From assembly GCF_000355805.1 (NCBI RefSeq), contig NZ_CM001837.1, forward strand, positions 656,409-720,408: a stretch of 64,000 nt of DNA, read 5' to 3'. A model generated the notes under the pieces. The model saw only the letters and a program-made list of their open reading frames with translations. It did not search any database and was not told where the DNA came from. Within the stretch, counting starts at the first letter, position 1, and each line of letters opens with the position of its first letter. This document shows positions 60,807 to 64,000 of the stretch, one piece after another. The translations under genes were made by a program, and so were the position numbers. The DNA comes from Dokdonia sp. PRO95 (GTDB lineage: Bacteria; Bacteroidota; Bacteroidia; Flavobacteriales; Flavobacteriaceae).

Positions 60807-61815
60807 GATGCTTACTCTTGCCTGCTTACTCGGATGTGCTTACTCCTGTGGAACATCCTCCCTAGCTTTAGATTTCAAACAGGGCTGTGCTTACTCTTGC
60901 CTGCTTACTCGGATGTACTTACTCTTGTGGAACATCCTCCCTAGCCCTCCTTCGAAGGAGGGGACTGGAATACAGCATCAATTTGTGCTTTTGTCATCTC
61001 GACGTTAGGAGAGATTTCAGAAACAAGCTTAGAAACTGATTGTTCATACTCAGGTGTGCTTACTCAGGTGCGCTCACTGTTATGTGATTTCTCCACAGGG
61101 TCGAAATGACGAGGGTTTCGATTTCAAGTTCAGTTTCAGTTTTGACTTTTCTTGCTTGAGTGTGCTTACTCGTGTGAAACATCCTCCCTAGCCCTCCTTC
61201 GAAGGAGGGGACTAGAATACAGCATCAGTTTGAGCTTTTGTCATCTCGACGTTAGGAGAGATCTCATTATCTAGCTTTGGGAAGTTGCTATGTTGGGGTT
61301 CTTACTCTTGCGTGTTTACTCGTATGTGATTTCTCCACAAGGTCGAAATGACGATAATTTCAAGTTCAGTTTCGACTTTTCTTGCTTGAGTGTGCTTACT
61401 CGTGTGAAACATCCTCCCTAGCCCTCCTTCGAAGAAGGGGACTTGAATTGGATTTCAGATTCAATTTCGGCTCCTGTCATCTCGACGTTGGGAGAAATCT
61501 CAGAAACAAGCTTAGAAACTGATTGTTCATACTCGAACCTGCTTACTCATATGTGATTTCTCCACAAGGTCGAAATGACGAGGGTTTCGATTTCAAGTTC
61601 AAATTCAGGTTCAACTTTTCTTGCTTACTCTTGTGGAACATCCTCCCTAGCCCTCCTTCTAAGGAGGGGACTTGAATGAAATTCTCATTTAAACCTGCTT
61701 ACTATTATGTGATTTCTCCACAAGGTCGAAATGACGATAATTTAAAATTCAGTTTCAACTTTTCTCACTTGAACCTGCATACTCATATGTGATTTCTCAG
61801 TGGATTGAAATGAGG
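60807..61815. repeat. Complex non-coding repeat array with inverted B/C pairs and a Ser/Pro-like GC palindrome
   Basis: Three kinds of unit alternate with a period near 230 bases. Block A (CATCCTCCCTAGC, usually with the palindrome CCCTCCTTCGAAGGAGGG) starts at 60854, 60933, 61180, 61410 and 61639. Block B (GTCATCTCGACGTTAGGAGA) starts at 60993, 61240 and 61476. Block C (TGATTTCTCCACAAGGTCGA and onward) starts at 61083, 61325, 61552, 61708 and 61788. B is nearly the reverse complement of C, so each B-C pair can form a long stem. The nonamer TGCTTACTC recurs throughout. There is no credible protein. Confidence 0.88.
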
Positions 61816-62091
61816 GCAGTTTGTTTAAAATCATCTTCATATATTTGATATTGTATCAATTACATTTATGCGTTGTAGTTTGCAGTAATGAAGTTATCAC
61901 GGCAAGTGATGATTCTTTATGGCTGTCTCATTTTCAAAATGACTCAATAATCATGACCTGAACGAACTATGCTCATTCCCTATAAAGGGACATTTACCCC
62001 TACCTCATGAGTAGTATGCATAGTATACTTGTATTTCCCTAGCTTGGTTAACGTTTTATTTTCATTAATACTAACCAAAATTCTAATACAC
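61816..62091. other. Gene-free spacer
   Basis: Between the repeat array and the next lipoprotein gene I see no gene, strong hairpin or consensus promoter. Confidence 0.45.
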
Positions 62092-62751
62092 ATGAAAACA
62101 TGTAAATTTCTAACCTTCCTTTTATTGGGCGGATTCATAATGCTAAGCTGCGGCGGTGAAACCAAGGGTACGCCTCACACAGATGACCACGATGAAGAAC
62201 CTCTGGCTGTACCTAGCACCATAATTTCATTGCAAGAAGCAGAAGATATGTACCACAGGTTTGGGAACCAAAGAGTACCACTTATAGAAAAATCAGTAAA
62301 CATCGATAAAGAAGGTGACTCTATTAAGCCGGAAGATGATCGTTATATACAAGCAACTCGCTCATTATCTATGGAGTACAAAGACCTTAAGGCATACCTA
62401 GCTTTTATTGAGGAACAAGCAAAACTGGCAAATGATACTAAAATCTCAGGCTTACGTATTTATTTTTCTCAGTATAAGAAAGGTAAAAATGATGGCAGGG
62501 CGACCGTTTTTTTAAACCCTATAATGGAGGCAGGACAAAAAGGAGACATTAGAGATGATGTAGCTTTTGCAATAAAAACAGACGGTAATAAAAGTACAGC
62601 TGTACCTGTAGGGAAGCTTATTAAGATTCCATCTGAAAAATCTAATAGAGCAGACTTAACAATGCCCATACAGAATGGCGTACAGAGTTTAGCGGGGAAT
62701 AGTTTGCCTTGGAATCCACCACCAAAAAATGATCCAGATGATTTTCAATAA
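62092..62751 (+). CDS. Hypothetical lipoprotein
   Basis: The ATG at 62092 opens a lipoprotein signal (MKTCKFLTFLLLGGFIMLSC), giving 219 residues; the longer frame to 62029 adds a leader without purpose. A His/Asp/Glu-rich stretch (TPHTDDHDEEP) follows the anchor and could bind metal. The domain has IISLQEAEDMYHRFGNQRVPLIEKS, MEYKDLKAYLAFIEEQAK and ISGLRIYFSQYKKG; the last block recalls a flavobacterial group of unknown function. The Pro-rich end (NPPPKNDPDDFQ) is disordered. It is 16 bases upstream of the membrane protein gene, so the pair is probably an operon. Confidence 0.7.
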   Translation: MKTCKFLTFLLLGGFIMLSCGGETKGTPHTDDHDEEPLAVPSTIISLQEAEDMYHRFGNQRVPLIEKSVNIDKEGDSIKPEDDRYIQATRSLSMEYKDLKAYLAFIEEQAKLANDTKISGLRIYFSQYKKGKNDGRATVFLNPIMEAGQKGDIRDDVAFAIKTDGNKSTAVPVGKLIKIPSEKSNRADLTMPIQNGVQSLAGNSLPWNPPPKNDPDDFQ

Positions 62752-62767
62752 AACTAAGCCGTTTTAA

Positions 62768-63415
62768 ATGTATGAAGAATTCAAAATTGCAGTAATAACA
62801 TCTGAATATATAGCAGCAATATTTGCGGCTATATATTTCTATAAGTATCGGAATTCAAAACTCAAATTGCTACTAATTATAATGTGGTACATACCTATTA
62901 ATGAGGTATTAGGTCAGTACTTATTTGCAAGAACTGAAACTGGATACCTACTTTACAATTTGTATCGCATCATAGTACCTGCAAGTTTTGTATATCTGAT
63001 TGGCACACAAATTTCAGATTCATTGAGAAAGAAAATTGTATTTGCACTTTCTGCTTTTTGTTTTCTCACTTTTTTGATAAGTATCTATTTTTCAAACCCA
63101 CTTAAACAATTCTCGAGAACTACTTTCACCATTTTTACAAGTGCTGTGTTAATTTCATTATTAATCTATTTCATAGAGTTATTAAATTCTGACAAAGTAT
63201 TAAATATGAGTAAAAATTTATTTCTATGGATTGCTCTCGGTTTTCTAATATTTTTTATTTCATTCCCTGTAATCTTACTCGCAAGAGAGTTTGTAAGTGA
63301 CGGAGATAAAATACATAGATCGTTAAATTATATTCAATTTACAGTGTCCATTTTATCATACCTCACTATTGCCTTTGGCTTCTATTATGGAAATAAGATA
63401 GAAATGGACAAGTAA
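62768..63415 (+). CDS. Small multi-pass membrane protein (paralogue 1)
   Basis: A 215-residue protein with about seven membrane helices (near 7-25, 33-50, 63-80, 88-106, 117-134, 147-170 and 185-207). A conserved-looking WYIPINEVLGQYLF between helices 2 and 3 and LYNLYRIIVP after it recur in the next gene. Charged ends are few. It follows a lipoprotein gene closely and precedes a paralogue, suggesting duplication. No family is recognised; a 7TM sensor input domain without its kinase is one possibility. Confidence 0.7.
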   Translation: MYEEFKIAVITSEYIAAIFAAIYFYKYRNSKLKLLLIIMWYIPINEVLGQYLFARTETGYLLYNLYRIIVPASFVYLIGTQISDSLRKKIVFALSAFCFLTFLISIYFSNPLKQFSRTTFTIFTSAVLISLLIYFIELLNSDKVLNMSKNLFLWIALGFLIFFISFPVILLAREFVSDGDKIHRSLNYIQFTVSILSYLTIAFGFYYGNKIEMDK

Positions 63416-63451
63416 AACAGTCTTACTTAAAAACAACACACTGTACACCCT

Positions 63452-64000
63452 GTGGACTACCTAATATACATAGTGCTATTATTTGAGTTTGCTGCCGCAA
63501 TCTCTGCAACTGTATATTATAAAAAGTACAAGTCAACCCCATTAAAATGGATGCTACCGCTGTTATGGTATATCGCCATTAATGAGTTTGCTTGTCACAT
63601 ACTACTAGCACCCTATAGGTTTGAGATACTTTATAATTTTTACGAGGTTATCGTTTGTTTAGGCTTATTAATAATCACAAGATTGCATTTATCACATCAT
63701 ATACGCATCGCTATAGCAAATGTATTAATTGTAATAAGCGCTATCGCATTTACTATTACTGCGATTACTCAAGACCCTTTTAATGAATGGCCTGTATACT
63801 CATTTACGTTATCTACCATATTAATCATTATAGCACTCACGCTATACCTAATAGAGCAACTAAGAAGTAATAAAATTGGAGCATATAGCAGAGATATCTT
63901 TTTGTGGGTGAGTATTGGTTTTTTGATATTCCACATTTCATATCCCGTTATAATGTTTTCGAGATACTTTCTTGTTACGGATAGTGTTTTTCTATATGAG
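63452..64000 (+). CDS. Small multi-pass membrane protein (paralogue 2, runs off the window)
   Basis: The frame from a GTG at 63452 is open to the window edge (183 codons). It aligns with the upstream paralogue: FEFAAAISATVYYKKYKSTP against SEYIAAIFAAIYFYKYRNSK, LLWYIAINEFACHILLAPYRFEILYNFYEVIV against IMWYIPINEVLGQYLF, and IFLWVSIGFLIFHISYPVIMFSR against LFLWIALGFLIFFISFPVILLAR. The start lacks an ATG in frame; the upstream in-frame stop at 63428 leaves only the GTG as a good choice. The C terminus is missing. Confidence 0.75.
   Translation, partial: MDYLIYIVLLFEFAAAISATVYYKKYKSTPLKWMLPLLWYIAINEFACHILLAPYRFEILYNFYEVIVCLGLLIITRLHLSHHIRIAIANVLIVISAIAFTITAITQDPFNEWPVYSFTLSTILIIIALTLYLIEQLRSNKIGAYSRDIFLWVSIGFLIFHISYPVIMFSRYFLVTDSVFLYE

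Noticed and set aside
60742-61008. An 88-residue frame in the repeat array
   Set aside because: The repeated CLLGCAYSCGTSSLA-like residues come from the TGCTTACTC nonamer and A block. It starts inside the asnS terminator and is a by-product of the repeat.
60807-61815. CRISPR array
   Set aside because: Repeat lengths vary, spacers are not unique, and units are inverted relative to one another. No cas genes are near.

Overview
The window is a 64 kb stretch of chromosome from a member of the Bacteroidota, almost certainly a marine Flavobacteriaceae. The evidence is the AT-rich sequence, the Bacteroidetes -7 promoter element TAnnTTTG upstream of many genes (with a TTG or TTTG at the right distance in four), the scarcity of Shine-Dalgarno sites, numerous outer-membrane barrels and SusC/TonB-like proteins, a PID-CTERM small protein, and flavobacterial families such as DUF5686, DUF5916 and DUF547. 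A Dokdonia/Krokinobacter-like genus is my guess and cannot be proven here. There is no rRNA, IS transposase, prophage or CRISPR array.

Layout. 1-6.2 kb: the end of a hybrid histidine kinase, two tandem Omp85-type barrels with one POTRA each, a GH113-like lipoprotein, an unknown barrel and a DUF547 protein. 6.5-9.6 kb: an FAD oxidoreductase and NosR/NapH-like polyferredoxin pair. 9.8-16 kb: GNAT, DinB and DUF2200 genes, then a TonB-dependent siderophore receptor with a PepSY reductase-type partner. 16-20 kb (minus): DUF177-rpmF and fabH-accB-accC, then pdxA diverging from ribE. 21.8-30.9 kb: a PID-CTERM mini-protein, tRNA(CAU), methylmalonyl-CoA epimerase, rbfA, a LolC/E-type permease, dus, a large TonB-type barrel, lepA and cutC. 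31-35.8 kb: GH92 alpha-mannosidase, sulfurtransferase and glycosylasparaginase, which look like an N-glycan breakdown cassette. 35.8-36.7 kb: a non-coding locus with a 2.1-copy tandem 128-bp repeat. 36.7-45.5 kb: polA, a LipL32-family protein, paired lipoproteins, a GVGT/LDI-type secreted protein and a CBM9-DUF5916 barrel. 45.7-53.8 kb: rplM-rpsI-rpsB-tsf and pyrH-frr, separated by an islet of lipoprotein genes. 53.8-60.7 kb: a DUF5686 protein, an MMPL/RND transporter, a PNPOx-like flavoprotein and asnS. 60.8-61.8 kb: a repeat array. The window ends with a lipoprotein and two tandem paralogous membrane proteins, the second cut by the window edge.

The most unusual signal runs through the whole window. 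A palindrome, full form TACGCTTTCGCGAAAGCGTA, occurs about 21 times, mostly between genes. Five copies lie inside real coding sequences, and all five are in the same phase, adding the peptide AFAKA. Three other signals deserve attention: a lipoprotein islet between tsf and pyrH bounded by a duplicated tsf 3' end and terminator; the tandem 128-bp non-coding repeat with competing hairpins; and a LipL32-family protein of the kind best known from pathogenic Leptospira.
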